This document shows, one piece after another, positions 31,484 to 42,483 of a stretch of 64,000 bases of DNA. The notes under the pieces are model-generated. The model was not told the origin of the DNA. It saw only the letters and a program-made list of their open reading frames with translations, and searched no databases. Source of the stretch: [Phialemoniopsis] sp. UDSM-2020 (Eukaryota > Ascomycota > Sordariomycetes > Thyridiales > Thyridiaceae); the NCBI GenBank assembly GCA_018873225.1, contig JAEILZ010000010.1, forward strand, positions 62,001 to 126,000, in the 5' to 3' direction. Each line of letters begins with the position of its first letter. Within the stretch, counting starts at the first letter, position 1. A program made the translations under genes and the position numbers.

Positions 31484-34336
31484 ATGGATCACGAGAAAGG
31501 CGCACTGCCTCCCTATAGTGCCGTCGGCCACGCCCCCTCGGCCCGATGGCAGGAACTCCGCCGGCGCCGTATGCGCCGATCACGGGCGTTCAGACTCGTC
31601 GGCCTAGCAGCCCTCATCTTCATTGTCTACGCGCAGTGGTCGCAGCTGGCACAGTCGCGTGTTCCTACAACTAGACTCTCCCTTACAAAGCTTCAAGAAG
31701 ATCTGGAGACATGCAAGGTTCTTCGCCACAAGCCGCAGGACCCCACTGGCCTAGGTCGCGAGCGCAATGCTCGCTACGTCGATGGCATCAAGCCCACCCT
31801 CATCCACAACGCCACCGTTTGGGCTGGTGAGCCAGCAGAGGGCACAACTCCGGACGAGACCAGGAATGGTTCGGGTTATGCTTGGATTCAAGCCGATGTC
31901 TTCGTCCAGAACGGGCTTATCATGAGGGTCGAGTCCAAGATCTCCCCTCAGTCGCTGCCCAAAGATACAGTGTTGTGGGACGCAAAGGGCCGCCAGCTCA
32001 CGAGCGGCATCATTGATATGCACAGTCACGCTGGCATTGATTCTCTACCAGAACTCGTTGGCGATAACGATGACAACGAGATGTCTGCTGACACGACGCC
32101 CTATGTGCGTTCCATTGACGGTATCAAGCCCCTCGATCACCAGATCCAGGTCATCAAATCTGGTGGCGTCACTACTAGCCTGGTTCTCCCAGGCTCGGGT
32201 AACAACATCGGTGGCGAGGCCTATGTGATCAAGCATGCAGTGGGCTCACACGATGGTCGCCCTGAGCTCAGCGTGGCCGACATGTTGGCAGATCCAGACC
32301 GCAACTGGAGGTACATGAAGATGGCTTGCGGAGAGAATGCCAAGCGTGTCTACGGTAAGGTCGGGGTGCGGGGGCCTGTCAGCCGCATGGGCGAGTCTTG
32401 GGAATTCCGCCACGCATTCGAGCAGGCTGCCGAGATCGTCCGGGCGCAGGACGATTGGTGCGAGGCGGCAGAGACTCTAGGAGTGGACAAGATGGACTCC
32501 TACCTCCCTCAACAGTTGAAGTGGGAGTCGCTCGGCGCTGTTCTCAGAGGGCAGGTTCATGTCAACACGCACTGTTACACGATACCGGACCTCGAGGCCT
32601 TTGTCGACCACACCAACGAGTTCAAGTTCCCGCTGCGAGCGTTTCATCATGCGCACCAGACCTTTTTGGTCCCGGAAATCCTGAAGAGGACGTGGGGAGG
32701 TGCGCCTGCCTCTGCCCTCTTCGCAGACAACATGTACTACAAGGCTGAAGCCTACATCGGTTCCGAGTATGCGGGCAAATTTCTATGGGATGAAGGTCTC
32801 ACACCGATCTACGTGAGCGACAACCCGGTGCTCAATGCTCAGCACGTCGTGTTTGAAGCAGCAAAGGGGTATAGGTACGGTCTGCCATATCATGTCGCGC
32901 TTGCCAGTGTTACCACTGCACCAGCCGAAAGGCTGGGTCTCGGTCAGCGTCTCGGCAAGATCAAGCCTGGCTTTGATGCGGATATCGTGGTATGGGACAG
33001 CGACCCACTCAGCGTCGGGGCCACGCCAGTACAGGTCTGGATTGACGGAACTGCACAATTTGAGCATCCAGTCGAGTTGGAGAAGCCATCGACGAAGCCC
33101 ATCGTGCCTGACGAGAGTCTGGGCCAGGTCCCCGAAGAAGGAGCCAAGTCAAAGCGCGTGGTCTTCACTGGTGTGTCGACAGTTTCCCTCAGTGGAAATG
33201 AAGACATCACATCCAGGACTAGCGAGCTCAAGGTGGCTGTCTTCGACGGGCGTATCACCTGCATTGGACCTTGCCAAGACGAATTGGTCGCTGCCTCCGC
33301 ACCGGACAGCAATACCAAAGTCATCAACCTCAACGACGGGCACATCACCCCTTCCTACACCGCCTTCGGCTCCGGGCTCGGCCTGAACGAGATCGACATG
33401 GAGGAAGACACCGACAATGGACCGTCCGGAGAGCAGTTCAGCCGCGGAGTAGACGGCCTTGCCCTCGATGGCAAGAAGCTGCACGTAGCGCACAAATATG
33501 GTGTCACTCGCGCCATCTCCGCACCAAAGCTGTCCGGCGGATTTACGCATCGTGGCACAAGCGTCGGCTTCCTTACCGGCGCCATCACATCGCTCGACAA
33601 GGGCGCCGTGTTTGCGGACGACATTGCCGTGCACTACACCCTCACGCTGGACGCGAAGAGTGACAAGGCGCCCTCCATATCCGGGCTCGTCGGCTCCCTG
33701 CGCCGTGCTCTCCTCGGGGCCGCGCATAACAACGACACGCTCTCAGACCCTTACTCTGAGGCAGCACAGCTCCGCCAGGTTGTCGCCGGTGACAAGCCTC
33801 TCGTCCTGACTGTCCACAGCGCGGATGTTATTTCCGCCGTACTACGCGTCAAGGCCGATGTCGAGAAGGAGACCAGTACTACGCTACGGGTCGTCATCCT
33901 CGGCGGTGCAGAGTCGCATCTCGTGGCGAAAGAACTACGGGATGCGGGCGTGGGCGTCGTCCTGGCGCCGGCCCAGTCGTACCGTCTGACATGGGACCAG
34001 CGGCGCGCGCTGACGGGCGCGCCCCTGACGAACGGCACCGCGGTGGACGCGCTTGTGCGGGAGGGCGTCACCGTGGCGCTAGGGCTGGAGGAGGACTGGC
34101 TTGTGCGGGACATGGGATTGCTGGCCGGGATCGCGTGGCGGAACAGCGAGGGCAGGTTGAGCGAGAGGCAGGCTCTGGAGTTGGTGTCTAGCAATATCTA
34201 CAAGATGCTCGGGATTGAGGTGCCTGACGAGGTGCAGGCCCAGCACTTTGTTGCGTCTGAGGGCAGTCCGTTGGCTATTGGGTCGAGGGTCAGAGCTGTC
34301 GGTGGCGGGTTAGGACATGTTACATTGTATGTATAA
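31484..34336 (+). CDS. membrane-anchored tandem amidohydrolase (CE9-like)
   Basis: Single exon, 950 residues from the ATG at 31484; the frame runs further upstream only from a TTG. A basic cytosolic N-terminus (ELRRRRMRRSRAF) leads into one membrane span at about residues 41-58. The first amidohydrolase unit (about 85-545) has the metal-binding IIDMHSHAG, further His residues at VHVNTHCY and AFHHAHQTF, SDNPV, and ends in FDADIVVWDSDPL. A second unit (about 560-940) repeats the fold (VFDGRITCIG, GITP-like HITPSYTAFGSGLG, VTVALGLEEDWLVRD, ELVSSNIYKMLGI), but the HxH position reads AFGSG, so it is probably inactive. Fungal homologues are often labelled carbohydrate esterase family 9. The substrate is unknown. 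Confidence 0.8.
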   Translation: MDHEKGALPPYSAVGHAPSARWQELRRRRMRRSRAFRLVGLAALIFIVYAQWSQLAQSRVPTTRLSLTKLQEDLETCKVLRHKPQDPTGLGRERNARYVDGIKPTLIHNATVWAGEPAEGTTPDETRNGSGYAWIQADVFVQNGLIMRVESKISPQSLPKDTVLWDAKGRQLTSGIIDMHSHAGIDSLPELVGDNDDNEMSADTTPYVRSIDGIKPLDHQIQVIKSGGVTTSLVLPGSGNNIGGEAYVIKHAVGSHDGRPELSVADMLADPDRNWRYMKMACGENAKRVYGKVGVRGPVSRMGESWEFRHAFEQAAEIVRAQDDWCEAAETLGVDKMDSYLPQQLKWESLGAVLRGQVHVNTHCYTIPDLEAFVDHTNEFKFPLRAFHHAHQTFLVPEILKRTWGGAPASALFADNMYYKAEAYIGSEYAGKFLWDEGLTPIYVSDNPVLNAQHVVFEAAKGYRYGLPYHVALASVTTAPAERLGLGQRLGKIKPGFDADIVVWDSDPLSVGATPVQVWIDGTAQFEHPVELEKPSTKPIVPDESLGQVPEEGAKSKRVVFTGVSTVSLSGNEDITSRTSELKVAVFDGRITCIGPCQDELVAASAPDSNTKVINLNDGHITPSYTAFGSGLGLNEIDMEEDTDNGPSGEQFSRGVDGLALDGKKLHVAHKYGVTRAISAPKLSGGFTHRGTSVGFLTGAITSLDKGAVFADDIAVHYTLTLDAKSDKAPSISGLVGSLRRALLGAAHNNDTLSDPYSEAAQLRQVVAGDKPLVLTVHSADVISAVLRVKADVEKETSTTLRVVILGGAESHLVAKELRDAGVGVVLAPAQSYRLTWDQRRALTGAPLTNGTAVDALVREGVTVALGLEEDWLVRDMGLLAGIAWRNSEGRLSERQALELVSSNIYKMLGIEVPDEVQAQHFVASEGSPLAIGSRVRAVGGGLGHVTLYV

Positions 34337-34572
34337 GTGAGACACTCTGGAGGACAAGATGTTCCTTACATTGCAACCTTTCCATTAGCTGTGTGGCTTC
34401 AATGAAAATGATATTCCTTGATCGTTGATTTACTCTGATTAGTCCTGCACTAACCTGTGCATCGATAGCCAAAAACGTTCCGTGGCCTGTCAACCTTTTC
34501 AACCTTCAAAGAGGCGGACATGGGCGGAAGAGATCGATCGTGAATATTTAAAGGAAACTATATTACATAAGA

Positions 34573-37500
34573 CTAGACGTGTCCGTCCGTCAAAGCAGTA
34601 CACAATTTGACTCGCTCAAGACGGGGCTTCTTGGCTAGGTCCAGACCTGCTACCGTAGAAGTTGGACTTCTGGGTCTTTTCGGCAAATGAGCGGCGAGGG
34701 AACCCGGTTGCTGCTGATGTGCTTGAGCGTTTATCGGAGCGCATGTGGTTCCTCCGATGCTATTGTCAGGTTCATCCGGGCCCTCTTTCTCAGCATCGGC
34801 GTCATCGTCAACCTCATCATCTTCACTCCCGCTCTCGCCATTCCTGTCACATTCACTATCGCTCTCTTTCGTATGAGAAGAAGTGGCTCTTGGTGTAGGT
34901 GAGGCTCCTTCCATGTCTCTCAATTGGTCGATCAACCCCACAAATCTCCGCGCCTGGTCACGAACCGTGGAAGTGACTTTATCCAGGATAAACCTTCTGT
35001 TTATCCATCCCTTTAGACTGCGTCCTTCTGGCCGAGGATCTGCGCCAGCTCGCAAAAACATCTCCACGATGTCCAAAATTTCCAGAGCATCTACTGCATT
35101 CTTTTCATTTCCTTGCGTCGTGTCGAGCCAGCTGTTCCATGGCGTTACAGGATCCTTATCCCACTTTGATAGGGCGATTGGAGAATCGCTTCTTTTCAGA
35201 AGTCTGTTGGGACAACACCCATGTGACAATAGCAATTTGATCATTGCCATGGAGGTGAACTCTGGTGGCGTATAACAACCATAGAGCTTTTCTAATAGGC
35301 TCCCTCTCACAGCATGATAGAGAAGGGATGAGCACCGGCATGAAATCTTCTCATGCATGACGAGGGTGTGCAGCCATGGGTGCTGCTTGACATAATCCAC
35401 GGCGCCTGACTCAATGGCAAGCAAGAGTGAGGTATGTGAGCCAAATGTGTCATCCCCGTGGTTGCCAGCATTTCTTAGCCGGCATAGGGCCGAGTTGTAA
35501 TGATCTTTCGTCGAGAATCTGTCAAGGACAGTCTGCAAGTTCTGGAAGAACGCCCCAGCATGATCAGACGCCGCGTGCTTGGGGTCCGCTTGTATCGCAC
35601 ACCATATTCCCGAGATGAGAACTTTAGTAGCATGCTCAGCACGTAAGCGCGGCAGCTGCATAGCAGTATGTAGGCTGTAAAGAGAAAGCACCGTGGCTAC
35701 GTCCAAGCGGTACTTTGGTCTGTGCAGGCATTGCAACTCCCACACAGACTTATTGTCCAAGAATTCGAAGACCGTTCGGTGCATGAATGTCACTTTCGAA
35801 TAGATCAAAAGGTTGTGTTCCTTACGGACCCGTGACCCGCAGAAACAATGGTCGTGGAAAAGGGAACGTTGGCTTTTGAATCTCCAACAACCCTCCACAT
35901 CGACTCCTTAGTCGCCCTGCAATGTCTTCGCATGCGGTGAGCTTTTCACCCTTCTTCAGGTGTTTGATATCGTTGGTGCCGTAGTCATCGATGAGAGCCA
36001 GTCCCAGTGTGCACATATCATGCTCAGATTCCACGCGCTGATACGCGTAGCATAGCTGTAACAGCCTCGCTCCATCCTCTCTATGTCGTTTGGGAACCTC
36101 GCCTAGCATATGCTGAAACATATCCGCAAGCTCTGGAGGGAGTTCAACCACTCGACGTCGAAGATCTGGTATTCGGTCGAAGTCTGAAAAGCCGGCGAGA
36201 AGAGATCGACAGGCGAGAATTACCCACAAGAAAACCCCAGACGACTTTTCCACCACGTCTTGCAAGATTTTCTGGCTTTCCAATGGGTGTTGCCGTAAAA
36301 GCTTCTTCATATACTTGTGATTCCCAATCATGTCTTTCACGTAGATTTTGATGTCAGCACGGTTGAGATCTTGCAGTTGTATCTTCGGCCGATCCGAGAA
36401 AGCCGCAACGCAACTCGGAATTGGTCTGCTTGACACAATGATCTTGATGTTCCCGTTCGCTGCAAGACTTGTGATGAATGCAGCGCCTTCTGAGACGTCG
36501 CCATCAAATTCATCCAAACCGTCGATCAGCAAACAGAGTCTGCCAAGCTCATTCACCAATCTGGAGATCCTTTCAAACGCGCACTCATTTCCGTCCGTGA
36601 CGGTAAGCTGACGTCTTCCTTGTATGTATCATGGACTTCCTTCCACAAGTGAGGCAGTACATCAGGTATTAAGGCCGGACTAGCTTCAAGGATTTGATAA
36701 AGAAGAGCTCTGAAGAGACCGTCCTGTGACCTTTGCTCAATAGTGCCGAGATGGTAAAAGAAGAAATTGAAGACAGAATACGTATGCCCATCCGCACACG
36801 GCGAAAGTAGCTGTCGCTTTCTGATTTCGGAGTAGAGAAATTTCATCAAAGTGGACTTCCCGCTTCCGGCCTTGCCCGAGATCCAATAGATCCCGATATC
36901 ATTCTGGAGCCATTGAGATAGATCATCCCATTGATGACCATTCGAGCCTGAAGTCTTGAGTGCCCATCGCAAAGTCTTTTCGTGGGCTACCGAGATGCTC
37001 TCTCGCCGGTCATCGATCTTTCTGTACCAAAGCTTTGACAATATGTGATTTTGACATGCCTCGGTGTACGAGTGACGTATCGACTCAGCAAGGCTGCTAT
37101 GGTCGTCTGCTGACGCGTACTGAAGGATTCTGAGTGCATAGAGTTGTCCACTGCTGAGTAGATGGAGTTTCTCTAAGTCTTGATCGATCAATCTTTGATT
37201 CATGCTATCGTCTTGCAAGACCGGTGTGACGGCGTCGAGCCTCGACGTGAAGTACGATAGGTCGTTGATTAGTGTTGTGAATTTCTGCTTGTCCCGAATC
37301 GTCCAGGTTATCTTTTGGCGGGTCGAACTGCCTGAGGATGGCACATTGATTCGCAGTTTCAAGTTCTCGAAATCTTTCATGATTCTATTCAATCGGTCCT
37401 CGCCTATTCTCGGCAAGACTTCGCCATCACTGCGGGGTGGATCTTGATCGCGTGACAAGACGTTGCTCATGTGCAAGCCATAACGCTGTTGAAGCTTCGA

Positions 37501-37787
37501 TGAATCGCCCAGCAGTAGCGCAATACATGACAATATCTCAGTCACAATCCTCTGAGTTTCCGGGTCGTCCAAGCGTCCATCGTGGTCTTCCCTGAGAAGT
37601 CTGACCCTATCGGCCCATTGCAAGAGAAGAGCTTTTTCAATATCAAGCTTGGCGTTCAAAATTTCGTAATCGCGACCGATACTCGTGAGTCTGAGAGCAG
37701 CGTGAACAAGTCGAGAGCGTCCTTGAAGGCGCCAATCACACCCACCAGGCCCACGGCCCCGAGGACAAGCCCAGCTACCTCGGCCAT
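34573..37787 (-). pseudogene. broken HeLo-NACHT protein gene
   Basis: The minus strand from the ATG at 37787 encodes a typical HeLo-domain start (MAEVAGLVLGAVGLVGV), but the frame changes near 37683. The second frame runs to 36553 with the HeLo body (LLLQWADRVRLL) and a good Walker A (ISGKAGSGKSTLMKF). A second change near 36580 moves to the frame with Walker B (LCLLIDGLDEFDGD), ending at 35822. A third change near 35825-35830 leads to the C-terminal part (KVTFMHRTVFEFLDN, ankyrin-like units, acidic tail, KKPRLERVK), ending at 34573. None of the three sites offers an intron of normal length with good signals and matching phase. HeLo domains form membrane-permeabilising cell-death effectors, and NACHT is the switch. 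This copy is most simply a decaying gene, unless the three sites are sequencing errors. Confidence 0.8.
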
Positions 37788-38475
37788 GTTAATGGTGGAA
37801 CGATGTCAGAGAGACGGAGTGTTGAAGTAAACAGGCTAGACATCACACAGCTACACCGCGGATCTTGTGGTGCAGAAAGGGAAGGGGACGCAAGAGTATC
37901 GGAAAGAACCTCAAACTCCTTGCAAAATGCTCACTGCAAGGCATTCTTGGTCATTGAGGCTTAGCCACCTCCCCAACCGACATGATTGGCTCGTGGACGG
38001 TTCGAGGCTGACTGGCGACAAGTGATAGGCTCTCGTGAATTTGTTGCGGGTGTTTCATCTCCTGATTCGATGCCCCATGCTATTTCTTCTGCGGGCATAT
38101 GTTGAGACCTCACCCGGGACGGTGGAATGTTACTGGCTCGCTTATATGATGCACTCCATTATGCCTTTCAATTTTGCCTGACTGTTGTCAAACATGCGAT
38201 CACTCTGTCTACAATTGCTTTCAAGCTAGCTCACACATCCAACCGAAGTTTGACGTATGCGGTTTGGCTAGCACATGCTCGAAACCTCTCTGTTGCGTTG
38301 TGAAGTGCTCTGGTTCACTCTTGGATGATAATACGCGCCTCCCCAATACAATATTCAGCCCACTAAGATTCAAAAGATGTAATGAGCCAGATAGCTATCT
38401 TCTACCTATTCCTCCCGATTTTTGTCCGTAAGCTCTCTTACTATCATCTCAACCTCCAATAATTCCAACTTCTAG
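37788..38475. other. spacer upstream of aldolase remnant
   Basis: 688 bp. The last 48 bp (38428-38475) look like a genuine GTAAGC...CTTCTAG intron leading into the aldolase remnant, but the sequence before it has no aldolase N-terminus in any frame. A Cys-rich 85-codon frame at 38174 starts only from TTG and is not supported. Confidence 0.45.
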
Positions 38476-39019
38476 GCAGAGGATGCCAAAGCTGCGGTTA
38501 GCATATCGAAGTATCCACCGGACGGGTGCAGATCAATGACTGGGACCCAGCCTGCATTCGGCATGAAGGTTTGTAGATACTCGTGTGATCTCACCAAAGC
38601 TTTAACTGACCAGGAATCAGGCCGTCCCATTCGATCAGGCTGTCGAATCCGCAAACAAGACTTCGTCCACAGTGATAGCCATGATCGAGAGCAAGGACAG
38701 TGTTGAAAACGTGGAAGAAATAGCAGCTGTGAAAGGCGTCGATGTACTCCTAATAGGATCGGCCGATCTCTCCACCGACCTCGGCGTCCCAGGGCAGTGG
38801 GACTCTCCAGCCTACAAGTCGGCCGTCGAGCAGGTCAGCAAAGCTTGCCGCAAGCACGGGCCAGCATTTGGCGTTGCAGGCCTCTACGACAAGCCGGAGC
38901 TACAGGACTGGATAGTCAACGAGTTGGGAGCACAATTCATGCTCGTCGCGCAGGACTCGTCCGCCATTTCCTCGGGAGCAAAGAAGAGCGCGGCGGCTGC
39001 GCCTAAGGTCCGATCCTGA
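38476..39019 (+). pseudogene. 5'-truncated HpcH/HpaI aldolase remnant
   Basis: Two exons (38476-38568, 38621-39019; intron 52 bp) encode the last about 163 residues of an HpcH/HpaI-family class II aldolase: AEDAKAAVSISKYPPDG, then FGMK spliced to AVPFDQ, then VIAMIESKDSVENVEEI with the metal-binding Glu, VDVLLIGSADLSTDLG with the metal-binding Asp, and FGVAGLYDKPELQDW. The N-terminal half, including the usual catalytic DxEHG/Arg region, is absent upstream although an intron acceptor is kept at the break. The family cleaves 2-keto-3-deoxy sugar acids and related compounds (LRA4 of fungal rhamnose breakdown belongs here). It is tail to tail with the Zn2Cys6 regulator, 68 bp apart. Truncation by deletion is inferred. 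Confidence 0.75.
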
Positions 39020-39087
39020 ACAGCAACGACTGCCTAGACACATCTAGATAATAATTGCTTATGTTCTGTATATATGTGGCTTCACTA

Positions 39088-41842
39088 TCAGCTATGAAAC
39101 AGACCGAAGTTTGCCGCACTCGTGTCTGGGAAAGTTGAGCTGTCGAAGAGCAGATCCAAGGGCATTTCCGGCATGCTGGAGAATGTGTCTATGATGTTGT
39201 CCTGTAGTAAAGGCCCAGAGCGTGCCACATCAGTATCTTTTCGAAGTTGATAAATGAAGAATGGCAGTCAAACATACGGATATGAAGAGCTCCTGTCCAT
39301 TGAAATGCGAGGAATCTATGTTCAACCCCACCGTGTTCGATCGAGGGGAAAGTTGCTGGACTGATATGTGCTCTGGCCTGAAGGGGTATTGAGGGAAGAT
39401 CATGTTATCCCACTGACTGCTCAAATGCAGGTTAGTCTGATCCACAACTGTGCTGGCGGCTTGGTGGACAGTTTGCGCAATTAATCTCGACACCTAGAAG
39501 CTGTCAGTCGCGATATCGCTCTCGGTCGTCCATCCCCTGGATTGCTTACCTCTAGCAGCCTGTACATATAGGAGTCAACAAAGTGACTGAGCTTGAAATG
39601 GGCCTGTAGTGCTCCTGATACCACAGTCTCAAGCTCCGCCGTACGTTCAGGACAAATTGAATAAGACACTACGAGGATGGCCAATGCCTGAGACACGATA
39701 TGAGATGTGCACTATGCAGTGGTCAGGACGGATTCAAGGTCTCTACTTTGAAAGAAAGTAGCTATGTTCGCAACTCACCCAGTAAACAGGCGTCGAGTTC
39801 TCATGCTCGGTGACTTCGGCTGCCATCTTTGCAGTGCTCATGGCGGCTTCCATACATTCCAGAGCCAACCTACTCGGAGACTGAGATACGACATCCCCGG
39901 GCTGGTAGAGCAAAAACTCATCGAGGAAAAATGGCCGATATAGGAACATTCTGACGAAGAGGTACGCAAAACGGATTGTGCGTTGTTGTCTAAAACATAC
40001 CCACCCGTCAGCGTCTGTCTCGTCTCAGGGAGTTGCAGCTAGATGCATGATCAACCTTTTGTAAATGCCGGGAACGTCAAAGTATTCGCTTGAAGGGGGA
40101 GTTGCCGATCCTTTGGGGTGGAAGAACGTTGGAGTCTGCGCGATCCACTCCTCAAGATCGCCTTCAAAGCCAAGGACAACTTGATCTCTTGTCAACTGTT
40201 GTGGCGTCGAGAGGCTATACAATTGGTCCAGTATCTTGGTTGCAATCCTCATGAGTCTGTTCACCGATGAGCTCTCGTCGACAAAGAATGCCTCGAGGTT
40301 TCTTACCGGATGTGTGCGAGCGTTCCTGCTACGAGTTTGGCTTCCTGAGAGCCCATCTCTTGCTCCTGTGGCCCATCGAGTGGTGTTGGAAGATCTGCCG
40401 CGATGTTGTTTTCGTGAATGGCTGGTGGTCGGCCCATGAGAATTGACAGATACCTGAAAGATTGTATCAGTCGTGAGACGCGCTTGAGAGCCTGAGTGTA
40501 GCTGCATGAGTCACTGAGAATTACCTGTCCATGATGAACATTGCCCAGAACATTCCGTTCCAGAGAAAGGCCTGGATCGAGGTGCCACGGCGTCTGCTTT
40601 TGCCTAGGCCAATCGATTGGCCGAGCCTAATCGATTTTCCTAGCATCATCCAGGCTGAATTATACCTACGACAACCAAGTAATGCTTGAGTCTACTCTCT
40701 AGTCAGTCTCCTCCAGTGATGCTGGATGGGAAAGAAGCTCACGTAGCAGAAGTGTGCTTGGATGGTCGCTAACGAAGGAGGAAATACGGCCGAGGTCTTC
40801 TGAAGTTGTATCGATGCCGTACGCATGAGCATCTTGCTGCAGGAGAAGACTATTCGTCAGCATTCACCATGTAAGTTTCTTCGTGCCTGAGTTCACACGC
40901 ACACTCTATTCCCGGATCCAGTCCCTTTGATCAAGTCCTTCATAGGGATACCCTTCCAGGGGCCGTAGAAAACACAGCCGCAGGCCATTATCGAGAGAAC
41001 TAAGGCAAATTCCGCATCCTTGTCTGCAGTCACTACACCATCCGAGTCGTAGACGTGGTCAAGAATCTTGTTGACTGTCTTTCGGCAAAGATAGCGGTAG
41101 GTGCTGTTGACATGTTCAAATACGCAATCGACGTAGATGCTGGCCTCAGTCTTCTGGGGCATGAAAAAGGCTGGCGGCTCGTTGTCATGTTTAACCGATA
41201 CCACTTCTCGCATTCGTATTCTTTGCTCAGCCTCGCCTAGTATTCCGAGATGGCGGCACACTCGGTTCAGAAAAGCATGCGTGCTAGTATCCCCTGCGAT
41301 CGCTGGTCAGTAAACCACCTACTATGAGCAGGGACTTAGGAGGAGCAGCCACCAATATAGTCCTCAACACCTTGGTCATCCTGGGCCTGTGCAACGTCCG
41401 TGAAGCCCTCCCGTAGGTGAGATGGCGTGTCGGTCAATCCGTGCCTGGATGCGGGCGTCAAGGCGTCGGAAGAGACAAGCATGCCGGCTCCGTCTTGACC
41501 AACCGCGCCATCTTGAGACTGTCGCTCCTGAAGAGTGGATGTTCTTCTGCGCCTCTTTACCCGACCGTCCTCGACTGTGTATATGCAGTCTGCTCAAAGG
41601 GTCAACGCGTGCTATTTCCGAGAAGAAGGCCTCCCTTAGAAAGGTGTGTTACAGCCACGTACCTGCACCGAAAGACAGACAACGAAGACAAGGCTGAAAT
41701 TCGAAGTTAGCTTACTGATCAAAGCTGAGGATATGCGGCTACTTACCTGTTGTCCATCGCACTTCGTCTTCTTTGCCTTGCAGACATCACACGCGCGGGT
41801 CGCGTTTCGTCGCTGTCCGGCCGAGGATCCCCGCGTGGACAT
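39088..41842 (-). CDS. Zn2Cys6 transcription factor with fungal-specific TF domain
   Basis: Twelve exons, minus strand, approximately 41747-41842, 41663-41693, 41353-41589, 40903-41293, 40743-40836, 40525-40691, 40333-40453, 40056-40291, 39779-39989, 39550-39711, 39278-39493, 39088-39201, giving 691 residues. The binuclear zinc cluster is spread over three exons: CDVCKAKKTKC then PCLRCLSFGADC (Cys18, 21, 28, 34, 37, 44; spacing 2-6-5-2-6), followed by a basic KRRRTS linker. The middle-homology domain has PPSLATIQAHF, WMMLGKSIRLGQSIGL and FWAMFIMDRYLSILMGRPPAI. One junction (40292-40332) is only 41 bp with weak signals and could instead be a one-base frameshift. It probably controls its neighbours, the MFS carrier and class II aldolase. 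Upstream spacer 41843-42483 holds no other gene. Confidence 0.85.
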
Positions 41843-42483
41843 TTCCGGGTTCTGGTTCAGCGGTCTGACTCACTACCGAGCGTGGGCCGTAGAATTTGCT
41901 TCATGGAACCACCCAAGACAGCTCATCGTCAGTTTTGGACCCAGAGCAATCGTCACAATCCGGCCGGGGAGCGGATTTGTTGTGCACGTTTAGGTATGCG
42001 AGTGGGTCCTTCTCGAGCCGTCCAGAGTGTGTTGGGACCTGGGAATGGCCTGCCTTTTAGCGTGCTTAGGCCACCCCACAAAGCTCCAGGGCTGTCTTAG
42101 CTCAGTTTTGTGAGGGGTTTCTCTGGATCCCCCTTGCCAAAGTTCAGAAAGCAACATTGTCCCTTTTTATCTCTTCTCTTTTCTCTTTCGAGACTATCAT
42201 CATCTTTCCTCAGGGTTGACCTCTTTTCGCTAACACCTTCTCAGTGACCATACTCCTTGTTGCGAGGTACTGCGGCAGCGGTTAAATTCATCAAAGACGT
42301 GATGAGGGTTGTCACCGTCGAGTCCATGGTAGTTTGAGCAGATAATCCAGTCTCAAGTCATATCAAACCACGAAGGAACGTGACTTTTTGATTGTTGTCT
42401 ACGTGGTAACCAGAGTTCATAAAAACTCTGATATTCACTACTGCCAGAACTCGGACGCTAACATGAAGACAGCTTGTCCCCCT
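41843..42483. promoter_or_regulatory. promoter of the Zn2Cys6 gene / MFS 3' spacer
   Basis: 641 bp between the regulator start and the MFS stop, both genes on the minus strand. Forward frames here are unsupported. A pyrimidine-rich stretch (about 42160-42235 on the plus strand) would be purine-rich leader or promoter on the minus strand. Confidence 0.4.

Noticed and set aside
38174..38431. Cys-rich 85-residue frame
   Set aside because: Starts with TTG only, and its end is better explained by the intron preceding the aldolase remnant.
40607..40622. Perfect palindrome GGCCAATCGATTGGCC
   Set aside because: It falls inside a conserved coding exon of the Zn2Cys6 gene (LGQSIGL region), so chance from codon sequence is the simplest reading.
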